From CAZEFK01 sp964511405 (lineage in GTDB: Bacteria > Pseudomonadota > Alphaproteobacteria > Elsterales > Elsteraceae), in contig CAZEFK010000114.1 in the NCBI GenBank assembly GCA_964511405.1, positions 1 to 24,109 of the forward strand: a stretch of DNA of 24,109 nt, read 5' to 3'. A model generated the notes under the pieces. The model did not search any database. It saw only the letters and a list, made by a program, of their open reading frames with translations, and was not told the DNA's origin. The position numbers and the translations under genes are program-made. Positions 1 through 7,604 of this stretch are shown here, one piece after another. Positions within the stretch are counted from its first letter, which is position 1. Each line of letters opens with the position of its first letter.

Positions 1-324
1 GCGGTCGGGCGCGGCGGCGACCGCCACGGCGTCGTCGGGGACCGGCAGCACCGGGTCGTCGGACAGGTCGAGGCCGGCAGTCAGCGGGCCCGGCCCGAGG
101 CCGCCGGCGGCCTCGGCCGGCACCGCCGCCGGCGTGCCGTCCGCGGCCTGCCACTCGACCTGGAAGGCGGTCGCGACCACCGCGCCTTGGGCCAGCAGCT
201 CCGACTCGGTCTGGCGGACCAGCGCGCTCTCATAGACGCGCAGCAGCCAGATCCCCGCCAGGGGCAGCAGCAACAGCGTCAGGTTGGTCAGCAGCAGGAC
301 CGTGCGGATGCGCGGGCGGCGCAT
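1..324 (-). CDS. Sensor histidine kinase, N-terminal part (CreC-like), runs off the left edge
   Basis: Leftward ORF starting at the ATG at 324 and still open at base 1, so only 108 codons are visible. The N-terminus is basic (MRRPRIR), then a long hydrophobic helix at about residues 8-29, followed by an Ala/Pro/Asp-rich extracytoplasmic stretch. This is the usual beginning of a membrane sensor kinase; the catalytic domains lie outside the window. It starts one base after the stop of the OmpR-type regulator, so the two form a response regulator-kinase operon. With a CreD homologue divergent from the pair, the kinase is most likely the CreC equivalent. That rests on context, because the kinase core cannot be seen. 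Confidence 0.75.
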   Translation of the reverse strand, partial: MRRPRIRTVLLLTNLTLLLLPLAGIWLLRVYESALVRQTESELLAQGAVVATAFQVEWQAADGTPAAVPAEAAGGLGPGPLTAGLDLSDDPVLPVPDDAVAVAAAPDR

Positions 325-325
325 G

Positions 326-1012
326 TCAGGCCGGGGCGACCAGCCGATAGCCCAGCCCGTGCGCGGTCTGGATCGGAGCGCCGCCGGCCGCCTGCAGCTT
401 GGCCCGGATGTGCCTGACATGGCTGTCGATGGTGCGGTCGCCGACGAAGCGCCGGTCGGGATAGGCCGCGTCCATCAGGGCATCGCGGCTGAACACCTTG
501 CCCGGATGGCGCGCCAGGGTGCGCAGGATGGCGAACTCGGTCGCGGTCAGGGCCAGGGGGTGGCCGTCCCACGCCGCCGCCATGCCGTCCAGGTCCAGAT
601 GGAGCGGCCCCAATCGGATCGCCGCGGGCGGCGGCGGCGCGTCGGCCAGGCGCGGCGGCCGGCGCAGCACCGCCTTGATCCGCGCCACCAGCTCGCGCGG
701 GCTGAACGGCTTGGTCAGGTAGTCGTCGCCGCCCAGCTCCAGCCCCAGGATGCGGTCGATCTCGTCGTCCTTGGACGACAGGAAGATGATGGGCGTGCTG
801 CGGTTGCGCCGCAGCCGCCGGCAGACCTCGGTGCCGTCCAGCTCGGGCATCAGGATGTCCAGGACGACCAGGTCGGGCGCACCGCGCTCGACGGCTTCAA
901 GCGCCGCCAGGCCGTCGGCGGCCTCGGCCACGTCGAAGCCCTCGCGGCGCAGCGTGAAGGCGATCAGCTCGCGGGTGTGGCGGTCGTCGTCGACGACCAG
1001 GACGGTCGGCAT
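326..1012 (-). CDS. OmpR/PhoB-family response regulator (CreB-like)
   Basis: 228 aa, normal length for the family. Residues 1-115 are a receiver domain: acidic pair D8-D9, phosphoacceptor D52 in VVLDILMP, S79/S80 after the fourth strand and K101 in YLTKPF. Residues about 130-228 are a winged-helix DNA-binding domain with the typical FAILRTLARHPGKVFSR and DRTIDSHVRHIRAKL segments. It precedes the membrane kinase by one base and is divergent from creD, so it probably acts as the CreB regulator of a CreBCD-type system, which in enterobacteria and Aeromonas responds to carbon source or cell-wall stress. The CreB assignment is inference from the neighbours; the OmpR-family call is secure. The ATG at 1012 gives a complete receiver domain. 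Confidence 0.88.
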   Translation of the reverse strand: MPTVLVVDDDRHTRELIAFTLRREGFDVAEAADGLAALEAVERGAPDLVVLDILMPELDGTEVCRRLRRNRSTPIIFLSSKDDEIDRILGLELGGDDYLTKPFSPRELVARIKAVLRRPPRLADAPPPPAAIRLGPLHLDLDGMAAAWDGHPLALTATEFAILRTLARHPGKVFSRDALMDAAYPDRRFVGDRTIDSHVRHIRAKLQAAGGAPIQTAHGLGYRLVAPA

Positions 1013-1053
1013 GGCCCGCAGTCTACGGACCGCCGATCATCGCCGTCCAAGAC

Positions 1054-1072
1054 TGCACGAATTCTGCACGAA
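1054..1072. promoter_or_regulatory. Candidate CreB-binding direct repeat (cre-tag-like)
   Basis: The octamer TGCACGAA occurs twice at 1054-1061 and 1065-1072, an 11-bp period. Read as pentamers it is TGCAC-N6-TGCAC, the same architecture as the E. coli cre tag TTCAC-N6-TTCAC, with one base changed in each half. It lies in the 145-bp divergent gap, 42 bp from the regulator start and 85 bp before creD. OmpR-family regulators bind such one-turn direct repeats. The repeat is seen directly; CreB binding is inferred. Confidence 0.55.
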
Positions 1073-1157
1073 AAATCCGCGCCTCGGCCATGGCACGGCC
1101 ATGGCCGCTGCATGCGACCCGCGCAGCATGCCCCGGTTTCGATCATGGAGGCGACGG

Positions 1158-2456
1158 ATGCAGCGGATGACGGTCAAGCTGGGGATGGTGTTGGCAATGA
1201 GCCTGGCGCTGGCGCTGCCGGTCGGCTTGGTCCACGGGCTGGTGGCCGAGCGGCGCGGCGCCCGCGACGGCGTGGTGCGGCAGGTCGCGGCCGAGTCGGT
1301 GGATGCCCAGCATCTGATCGGCCCCGTGCTGCTGGTGCCCTACCGGGCCAAGCTGGGCGATCCGGCCCAAACCCTTGCCCTGCTGCCCGACCGGCTGGCG
1401 ATCACGGGCGCGCTGACGCCGGAGCCGCGCCATCGGGGCATCTACGAGGCGACGCTCTATGGCAGCCACCTCGACATCACCGGCGGCTTCGCGGCTGCCG
1501 ACACGGCGCCCGAGCTGCGGGACGCCTACGAGGTCGGCCCGGCGCGCCTGGTCCTGGGCGTCGGCGACATCCGCGGGATCGGCCCCGGCCTGACGCTTGA
1601 TTGGCAGGGCACGCGGATCGCCGTCAGCCCGGGCGCCGACGCGCCCGGCTTCGGTCCCGGCGTGACCGCGGGGGTGGGTGCGCTGGATCTGCATGCCGGC
1701 GCCCAGTTCCGGATCGGCCTCGACCTGCGCGGGCTCGGGCGGTTCGACGTGGTGCCGACCGGACGCGAGACCACGCTGACGCTGCAGTCGCCTTGGCCGG
1801 ACCCCAGCTTCTACGGCCGCTTCCTGCCCGACGAGAGCATCGACGCCCATGGCTTCAAGGCGATGTGGCAGGTCTCGCTGTTCGCCACCGACATCGTGCA
1901 TCGCTACCAGCAGTGCCTGGCCAGGACCGAGGCCTGCGCCGCCTTCACTGGCACGGCCATGGGTGTGGCGCTGTTCCAGCCGGTCGACCTCTACCAGCAG
2001 TTGGAGCGGTCGGTGAAGTACGGCTTCCTGTTCGTCGGGCTCACGGTGCTGATCGTGTTCGTCTACGAGGTGCTGGGCCGCCTGGCAATCCATCCGATCC
2101 AGTACGGGCTGGTCGGGCTGGCGCTGGCGATGTTCTTTCTGCTGGTGACCTCGCTCGGCGAGCAGATCGGCTTCGCGGCGGCCTATGGGCTGGCCAGCGT
2201 CGCGTCGGTCGGGCTGATCGGCTTCTATCTGGGCCATGTCCTGCGCAGCCGTGGGCGCGGCCTGACCCTGACCGGCTTGCTGGCGGCGCTCTACGCCGTG
2301 CTGTTCGCGCTGGTGCGCTCCGAGGACAACGCCTTGATGCTGGGCTCGCTGGCGCTGTTCGCGCTGCTGGCCGCGCTCATGATCGGGACGCGGCGGGTCG
2401 ACTGGTACGCGCTGGAAACGCCGTGGGGCCGGCCGCGCGATGTTGAGCCTCGGTAG
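1158..2456 (+). CDS. creD: Inner-membrane protein CreD family
   Basis: 432 aa, close to the 450 aa of E. coli CreD. The N-terminus (MQRMTVKLGMVLAMSLALALPVG) is a signal anchor, followed by the family's conserved phrases VDAQHLIGPVLLVPY, then a large periplasmic domain to about residue 290. That domain contains the diagnostic SPWPDPSFYGRFLPD segment. The C-terminal ~130 residues hold several hydrophobic helices, including KYGFLFVGLTVLIVFVYEVL. The start at 1158 is chosen because GGAGG (1147-1151) sits six bases upstream; the reading frame is open further upstream but has no comparable site. CreD is a CreBC-controlled envelope protein linked to beta-lactam and colicin responses in other bacteria. 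It is divergent from the regulator-kinase pair and has the cre-tag-like repeat in front of it. Confidence 0.9.
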   Translation: MQRMTVKLGMVLAMSLALALPVGLVHGLVAERRGARDGVVRQVAAESVDAQHLIGPVLLVPYRAKLGDPAQTLALLPDRLAITGALTPEPRHRGIYEATLYGSHLDITGGFAAADTAPELRDAYEVGPARLVLGVGDIRGIGPGLTLDWQGTRIAVSPGADAPGFGPGVTAGVGALDLHAGAQFRIGLDLRGLGRFDVVPTGRETTLTLQSPWPDPSFYGRFLPDESIDAHGFKAMWQVSLFATDIVHRYQQCLARTEACAAFTGTAMGVALFQPVDLYQQLERSVKYGFLFVGLTVLIVFVYEVLGRLAIHPIQYGLVGLALAMFFLLVTSLGEQIGFAAAYGLASVASVGLIGFYLGHVLRSRGRGLTLTGLLAALYAVLFALVRSEDNALMLGSLALFALLAALMIGTRRVDWYALETPWGRPRDVEPR

Positions 2457-2463
2457 GCCCGCC

Positions 2464-2943
2464 ATGTGGCGCTATGTCGGGCGGTGCATGGTCCATCTCG
2501 CTTGCCTTGCCGGCGCCGCTGCCGTTGCCGGCTCGCTCGCCCTGGCTCTCGCGGGCGGTCCGCCTCGGACCGTGCACGCCTTTGTGACCGTGCTTGTGTT
2601 GGTCCCGGTCGTGGCCGGGCTATTGCTGATCCTTTTGCTGACCGTCTTCGGCGTCACCCAGCCATTGTTGGGGGCAGCCCTGTTTCTGTTCGGTCGCGCC
2701 GGATCGGTCCGTGGGCTTGCCGGCGTCGTGGCGTCGGTGATGCTCCTGGCCGTGTGCTCGGTGGCTTGGGTCGATTGGCTCGGCGGGAGCTGCAGCAGCC
2801 TTTCACGCTGGACCGCAGCGCCGTCCCCGGCTGGGTATGCGATCTGCCTCGGGATCCAGACGGGACTGGCCGGCTTCAGCGGCTGGCGGCTGCGTCGGCG
2901 TCCGCCTCAGCGCGGTACGTTGCCCCGCACTGTCGTCCGGTAG
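2464..2943 (+). CDS. Small hypothetical integral membrane protein
   Basis: 159 aa from the ATG at 2464. It has about four or five hydrophobic segments (roughly residues 9-32, 42-66, 72-85, 95-118 and 130-146) and an Arg-rich C-terminus. I do not recognise a family. It follows the creD stop by seven bases, so it is probably co-transcribed with creD. An in-frame ATG at 2440 would overlap creD by 17 bases; neither start has a strong ribosome site (weak GGTAGG before 2464). Its last 37 bases overlap the 3' end of the convergent dioxygenase gene. Codons are less uniformly G/C-ending than the neighbours, so it could be a recently evolved or weakly constrained gene. Confidence 0.55.
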   Translation: MWRYVGRCMVHLACLAGAAAVAGSLALALAGGPPRTVHAFVTVLVLVPVVAGLLLILLLTVFGVTQPLLGAALFLFGRAGSVRGLAGVVASVMLLAVCSVAWVDWLGGSCSSLSRWTAAPSPAGYAICLGIQTGLAGFSGWRLRRRPPQRGTLPRTVVR

Positions 2944-3812
2944 AGCGTGCGCCGGTACCGGGGCGGGCAGCCGGTCGCGAAATGCATGGTCGACCGGTTG
3001 TCCCACATCACCAGGTCACCCGGCTGCCAGCGGTGCCGGTATTGGAAGCGCGGCTGGGTGGAGTGCTCGAACAGGCGCTCAAGGAGGCCGGGCTCGGCGG
3101 CGGGGCCGTCCGCTGGGCCGATCAGCCGGGTGGTGAAGCCTTCGTTGACGAACAGCGCCTTGCGGCCGGTCACGGGGTGGGTGCGCACGGCGGGATGGAC
3201 GACCGGCGGCACGCGGCGCAGCTGCTCGGCGTCGAGGCCTGGGCGCAGCTCGCTCTTGGCCCGCTGCAGGGCGTTGCGGTGGGCGTAGCTGTGCTCGGCA
3301 TGCAGGCCCTCGATCGCCTGCTTCAGGTCGTCGTCCAGGGCGTCATAGGCGGCCCCCATGTCGACGAACAGGGTGTCGCCGCCTTCGACCGGCAGTTCCT
3401 GGGCGTGCAGCAGCGAGCCCAGGCTGGGCTCGGTCTTGTAGGACAGATCCGAGTGCCAGTAGTGGCCGGCATCGGCCAGGCCCAGCGGCCGGCCGTCCTC
3501 GATCACGTTGCTGACGATCAGGATCTCGGGATGGCCGGGCAGCAGCGCCGGGGTCTGGACATGGATCTCCAGCGGCCCGAAGCGGCGGCTGAAGGCGATG
3601 TGCTGCTCGGGCGTCAGGCCCTGCTGGCCGCGCAGCACCATGACGCCGGCCCCGGCCCACATCAGGCGCAGCTGCTCGAAGCGGCGATCGTCCAGCCGGT
3701 CCGGGCGCTCCAGGCCCGAGACGGCGACGCCGAAGCCATGGGCGGTCAGGGACGACAGCGTCAGGCCGGGAAGATCGATCGGGTCGGCGGCGAGCACGGC
3801 GGGCCTCTTCAT
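2907..3812 (-). CDS. TauD/TfdA-family Fe(II)/2-oxoglutarate dioxygenase
   Basis: 301 aa from the ATG at 3812; a GTG at 3848 would add 12 residues, and neither start has a clear ribosome site. The iron facial triad is visible: H120 and D122 in YWHSDLSY and the distal H277 in STMHFATG. R288 in the YRRTLYR segment should bind the 2-oxoglutarate carboxylate. The family phrases RFGPLEIH, GDTLFVDM and WQPGDLVMWDNRSTMH are all present. Enzymes of this type oxidise alpha-keto-acid-coupled substrates such as taurine, alkyl sulfates or 2,4-D, or hydroxylate natural products; the substrate is not deducible here. It is the last gene of a leftward set with a lipoprotein (20-56 bp upstream) and a methyltransferase, which slightly favours a biosynthetic or modification role. 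Confidence 0.88.
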   Translation of the reverse strand: MKRPAVLAADPIDLPGLTLSSLTAHGFGVAVSGLERPDRLDDRRFEQLRLMWAGAGVMVLRGQQGLTPEQHIAFSRRFGPLEIHVQTPALLPGHPEILIVSNVIEDGRPLGLADAGHYWHSDLSYKTEPSLGSLLHAQELPVEGGDTLFVDMGAAYDALDDDLKQAIEGLHAEHSYAHRNALQRAKSELRPGLDAEQLRRVPPVVHPAVRTHPVTGRKALFVNEGFTTRLIGPADGPAAEPGLLERLFEHSTQPRFQYRHRWQPGDLVMWDNRSTMHFATGCPPRYRRTLYRTTVRGNVPR

Positions 3813-3868
3813 CCAGATGGTGGCCCAACAGGTGGGAAGGGCGACCACCCGGCGTCAATTTGAAAAAT

Positions 3869-4309
3869 CTAACCCTGGCTTTTAGGCGCCAGCGCCGTGG
3901 CCGGCGGGCCGTCCTTGACGCAGTGCTCGACGATCGGGCCGCAGCGGGTCAGCGCGCCCAGCCCGGCGCCGGTCGCCCCGGAATAGCGGACCTCCGTCAC
4001 CCGGCCGTCGACCAGGGCGAAGGTCGCCCGGCAATAGCTGGCGTCGCCGGCCGACAGGCCGAAGCCGCCGCCGCCGAGCGGCCCCAGGTTGGGCAGGTTG
4101 ACCGTCAGGTTGGGCGGCGCCAGCTGGGTCTCGTAGGTTTCCAGGCGCACGCCGTCGACGGTCTCGGCATGAGTGGGGAAGCCGGCGCACAGATGCAGCG
4201 CCAGCTCCGACAAGCCGACCAGGCGCGACCGCGCCGTGTCGGCGACGTCGCTGGACGGCAGGCCGCAGCCGGCCAGCGCCAGGCAGAGCAGCGGACAGAA
4301 CCGGGACAT
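3869..4309 (-). CDS. Small secreted lipoprotein of unknown function
   Basis: 146 aa. Residues 1-14 form a short signal peptide ending in the lipobox LALAGC, so C15 would be lipidated after signal peptidase II cleavage. The mature part contains five more cysteines and a Gly/Leu-rich middle (LPNLGPLGGGGFGL). I recognise no domain. It lies between the methyltransferase (42 bp upstream) and the dioxygenase, in the same direction, so it is likely part of the same operon. The start at 4309 gives the complete signal peptide; the ribosome site is weak. Confidence is good that it is a lipoprotein, low on any role. Confidence 0.68.
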   Translation of the reverse strand: MSRFCPLLCLALAGCGLPSSDVADTARSRLVGLSELALHLCAGFPTHAETVDGVRLETYETQLAPPNLTVNLPNLGPLGGGGFGLSAGDASYCRATFALVDGRVTEVRYSGATGAGLGALTRCGPIVEHCVKDGPPATALAPKSQG

Positions 4310-4351
4310 GATGTCTGTTACCGTTGCTGCGCTGCAAAAGTTCCCGGGCGA

Positions 4352-5353
4352 TCAGGCCTTGCGGGCCACCACCACGCGCTCGGGCGACGTCGGCACGTCC
4401 TGGATGTCGCAGGCCCCGAACCCGGCTTCCTGGAACATCGCGGCCAGCTCGCGGAAGGTATAGGCGTCCCCCTTGGGCGTGCCGACCAGCATGTTCAGCA
4501 CGAACAGCGCCGGCCCCTTGGGCGACACCCGGTCGTCGTCGGGCACGAACTCCAGCGCCGCCACGCGGCCGCCGGGGGCCAGCGCGGCATGAATGCGGCG
4601 CAGCAGGGCGGCGCAGGTCGGCGGATCGAAATGGTGCAGGAAGTTGGTCAGCAGCACCAAGTCGTAGCCGGTGCCGAGCTCGACCTCGAAAGCGCTGCCG
4701 GGCAGGCCGGCATGGCGGTCGGCGACCCCGGCCTTGGCCGCGTTCTCGGCGGCGACCGCCAGCACTGGCCGCCAGTCGAGCGCGGTGATCCGGGCCTCGG
4801 GGGCGTGCCGCGCCACCGCGATGCCGAACAGGCCGTGGCCGGCCGCGACGTCCAGCACCCGCCGCGGCGGGGCCTCCGCGCACAGCAGCTTGGCCAGCGC
4901 CTCGGCGGCCGGCGCCATCATCGGCGCCATGCCGCGCGCGAACTTCACCCAGACCGGGTCCTCCGGCTCCAGGGTGCCGGCATCGGGCGGGCCGCCGCGC
5001 CGGACGATGGCGGTCAGGTCCTGCCAGCGCGCCGTCATTTCAGGCGCCAGCAGGAACTCGATGACCGAGCCCAGATAGGCCGGCGACCGGCGGTCCAGGA
5101 AGCGCTCGGCATCCGGGGCCAACGCATAGCGCCCGGCGGTCTTGGTCAGCAGTCCCAGCACCGTCAGGCTATCGCACAGCATGCGCGTCGTCCGCGGGTC
5201 GGCCTCGACCGCCGCCGCCGCCGCGCCGGCGCTGTCATGCCCGGCGGCGATGATGGAGAACAGGTCGAGCTCGATTGCGGTGCGCAGCACCGCCGTGACC
5301 TGATGGCCGCCCAGGAGTTCGAAGACGCGCTCGGGCGTGATCGGATGGTTCAT
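4352..5353 (-). CDS. SAM-dependent O-methyltransferase-like protein (dimerisation domain plus methyltransferase domain)
   Basis: 333 aa. Residues 1-95 are an all-alpha winged-helix/dimerisation domain of the type seen in plant-like and polyketide O-methyltransferases (LLGGHQVTAVLRTAIELDLF...RTTRMLCDSLTVLGLLTKTAGRYALAPDAERFL). Residues about 165-333 are the Rossmann methyltransferase domain: motif I VLDVAAGHG at 166-174, acidic end of strand 2 at D193, and NFLHHF at 237-242. The start at 5353 is supported by GGAG seven bases upstream; the frame is open further upstream but without support. It is the first gene of a leftward set with a lipoprotein and a TauD-type dioxygenase. The substrate is unknown; small-molecule O- or N-methylation is the usual role. 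Confidence 0.85.
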   Translation of the reverse strand: MNHPITPERVFELLGGHQVTAVLRTAIELDLFSIIAAGHDSAGAAAAAVEADPRTTRMLCDSLTVLGLLTKTAGRYALAPDAERFLDRRSPAYLGSVIEFLLAPEMTARWQDLTAIVRRGGPPDAGTLEPEDPVWVKFARGMAPMMAPAAEALAKLLCAEAPPRRVLDVAAGHGLFGIAVARHAPEARITALDWRPVLAVAAENAAKAGVADRHAGLPGSAFEVELGTGYDLVLLTNFLHHFDPPTCAALLRRIHAALAPGGRVAALEFVPDDDRVSPKGPALFVLNMLVGTPKGDAYTFRELAAMFQEAGFGACDIQDVPTSPERVVVARKA

Positions 5354-5460
5354 GGCCAATCTCCGGCTGTGGTGCGGTCCCATAGTTCCGGTCCGGCCGG
5401 TGAACGCAACTAGGTGAGATGGATGATCCCGGGCATACTCCCGGCGGCCAGCGGGGAGCG

Positions 5461-7593
5461 ATGATCCGGACCAGCCTAGCCAAGCCGATCGCATCGCTGA
5501 CCGAGCATCTCGGCCCCTTCGTCGACCGGCGCGGCTGGAACCTGGCGGCGGGCCTGCGCGCCGGCGTCGTCTGCTCGGTCCCCTTGCTGCTGGCCGACCT
5601 GCTCGGGCGCTGGGACCTGAGCTGGATGGCGGTCATCGGCTTCTGGATGTGCCTGGCGGATCCCGGCGGCGCCGTGCGCACCCGGGTCTCGACGCTGGCC
5701 GGCTTCGGCCTCGCCGCCACCGCCGCGGCGTTCCTGGGGGTGCTGGCGCAGCCCGATCTCTGGCTCGCGGTCGCCCTGGCGCTGACATGGTGCTTCGCCG
5801 GGGGGCTGGTGCGGGTCTGGGGCGACGCGGCCGCCGCGGTCGGCACGCTCGGCAGCGTGGCCTTGGTGGTGGTGCTGGGCATGGGTCATGCCGCCGGCGG
5901 TCCGCGGGCGGCGGCCGGTTTCGCCGGACTGACGCTGGCGGGGGCGGTGTGGGCCGGGGTCATGGTGCTGGTCCTGTGGCGCCAGCACCCCTACGCGGCG
6001 GCCCGGCGGTCTGTTGCGATCGTCCTGCGCGACATCGCCGCCTATCTGCGCGCGCTGGCCGAGCTGCAGCGCCCCGGCGCCGATGCCCAGGCCTGGGCGC
6101 GGATGGCGCGGGAGCGGCGCCGGGCCTGCCGCGACGCCATCGAGGCCGCGCGCCGCGCCCTGGTTCACATCCGCCGCCACTATGCCGGGCGCAGCGCCCG
6201 CGCCAGCCACCTGCTGCTGCTGCTGGCCGATGCCGACCGCGCCTTCGCGACCGTCATCGCCCTGGACGAGCTGCTGGATTCGACCCGCGGCGCCGGCCAG
6301 GATCGAGTGGTCCGGGTGGCGCTGTTGCGGCTGGCCTCGCGCGTGGCGCGGGTGGCGCAGGCTGCGGAGATCGGCGCGGCCGGGCGGCGGGTCGACCCCG
6401 ACCAGATCCTGGCCGGGCTCCGCGAGCGGCTGGCCGGCGGCGACCCGGTGCGCCAGCATGCGGTCGACCTGTTCGACCAGCTGTCGCGCTGGATTTCGGC
6501 CGCCCTGGAACAGGCCGGGGGCGCGTTCGCCGCGCGCCCGCCGGCGCCCGATCCGGCCGAGGATCCGCCGCCGCGGCCGTGGCGCGAGCTGCGGGTCAAC
6601 CTGACGGCGCAGTCGCTGGCCTTCCGCCATGCCGCCCGGCTCGCGGTCACGGCCGCGCTGGCGGTCCTGATCAGCGGCGTCTCCCATGCCGAGCGCGGCT
6701 ACTGGATCACGATCACGGCCGTCACCATCCTGCAGCCCTACTTGTCGGCCAGCTGGCGGCGCGCGCTCGAGCGGGTGGCCGGCAGCGTGGTCGGCGGCCA
6801 GCTGGCTGCGGGGCTGGCGCTGGTGGTGGACAGTCCGGTCGAGATCGCGCTGCTGGCCTTTCCGCTCAGCGTCCTGACCCTGGCCGTGCGCGGCGTCAGC
6901 TACTCGCTGTTCATCCTGTGCCTGACCCCGCAGTTCGTGCTGATCGCCGAGCTCAGCCAGCCCGGCGGCCTGGATCCCGCCTTGGCCGGCCTGCGGGTGC
7001 TGGACACCGTGCTGGGCGGCGCGCTCGGGCTGGCCGCCAGCCTGCTGCTGTGGCCGAGCTGGGAGGCGCCGCGGCTGGCCGGCCGGGTTGCCGCGGCAGT
7101 CCGCGCCAATCGCGGCTACCTGCTGGCGGCGCTGGACGCCGTGGGCGGCATCGGGCCGGCCGCCGCCATCGAACCGGCACGCCGCCGCGCCGGCTTGGCC
7201 AGCAACAATGCCGAGGCCTCGATCCAGCGGCTGATGGGCGAGCCGCTGCGCCGGCGCAGCGACGATGCCGAGCCGGCCTGGACGGCGATCACCGCGACCC
7301 GGCGGCTCGCCGGTGTTGCCGCGGCGCTGGTGGCCGTGCCCGAGGCCGCGGCCGGCGCCGATGCCCAGGGTCTCGCCGACGTCCGCCGCTGGCTGGCCGA
7401 CGGCCTGGATGCCGCCGCCGCGAGCTTCGACGGCGGAACGGCGCCGCCACCGTTGCCGCCGGTGCCAGAGGCCGCGGTGGCGGCCGGCTTGTTGGCGCGC
7501 GAGCTGCTGCGGGCGCGGCGGCAGGTGGCAATCGTCCACGACGCTGCGGATCGCTTGGCCGGGACGCGACAGGTGCGCCCGGCGCCGGCTTGA
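5461..7593 (+). CDS. FUSC-family inner-membrane protein (aromatic acid exporter/YccS-like)
   Basis: 710 aa. It has the two-repeat layout of the FUSC superfamily: a first block of about six hydrophobic helices (residues 29-173), a cytoplasmic helical region (about 175-385, Arg/Ala-rich, with likely coiled coils), then a second helix block (about 390-545) carrying the family phrase ERGYWITITAVTILQP, and a C-terminal cytoplasmic tail. Relatives include AaeB (p-hydroxybenzoate efflux), YccS and MdtO. The ATG at 5461 has GGGGAG just upstream; an ATG at 5419 in frame is less likely. The stop is 11 bases before the D-aminopeptidase start, suggesting an operon. No membrane-fusion partner (AaeA-like) is next to it, so the exporter role is inferred from family only. 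Confidence 0.85.
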   Translation: MIRTSLAKPIASLTEHLGPFVDRRGWNLAAGLRAGVVCSVPLLLADLLGRWDLSWMAVIGFWMCLADPGGAVRTRVSTLAGFGLAATAAAFLGVLAQPDLWLAVALALTWCFAGGLVRVWGDAAAAVGTLGSVALVVVLGMGHAAGGPRAAAGFAGLTLAGAVWAGVMVLVLWRQHPYAAARRSVAIVLRDIAAYLRALAELQRPGADAQAWARMARERRRACRDAIEAARRALVHIRRHYAGRSARASHLLLLLADADRAFATVIALDELLDSTRGAGQDRVVRVALLRLASRVARVAQAAEIGAAGRRVDPDQILAGLRERLAGGDPVRQHAVDLFDQLSRWISAALEQAGGAFAARPPAPDPAEDPPPRPWRELRVNLTAQSLAFRHAARLAVTAALAVLISGVSHAERGYWITITAVTILQPYLSASWRRALERVAGSVVGGQLAAGLALVVDSPVEIALLAFPLSVLTLAVRGVSYSLFILCLTPQFVLIAELSQPGGLDPALAGLRVLDTVLGGALGLAASLLLWPSWEAPRLAGRVAAAVRANRGYLLAALDAVGGIGPAAAIEPARRRAGLASNNAEASIQRLMGEPLRRRSDDAEPAWTAITATRRLAGVAAALVAVPEAAAGADAQGLADVRRWLADGLDAAAASFDGGTAPPPLPPVPEAAVAAGLLARELLRARRQVAIVHDAADRLAGTRQVRPAPA

Positions 7594-7604
7594 GGTAGGC
7601 CTGA

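Noticed and set aside
284..1600. 438-codon plus-strand ORF over the response regulator
   Set aside because: It crosses the regulator in antisense and then the creD gene in another frame; there is no domain and no start signal.
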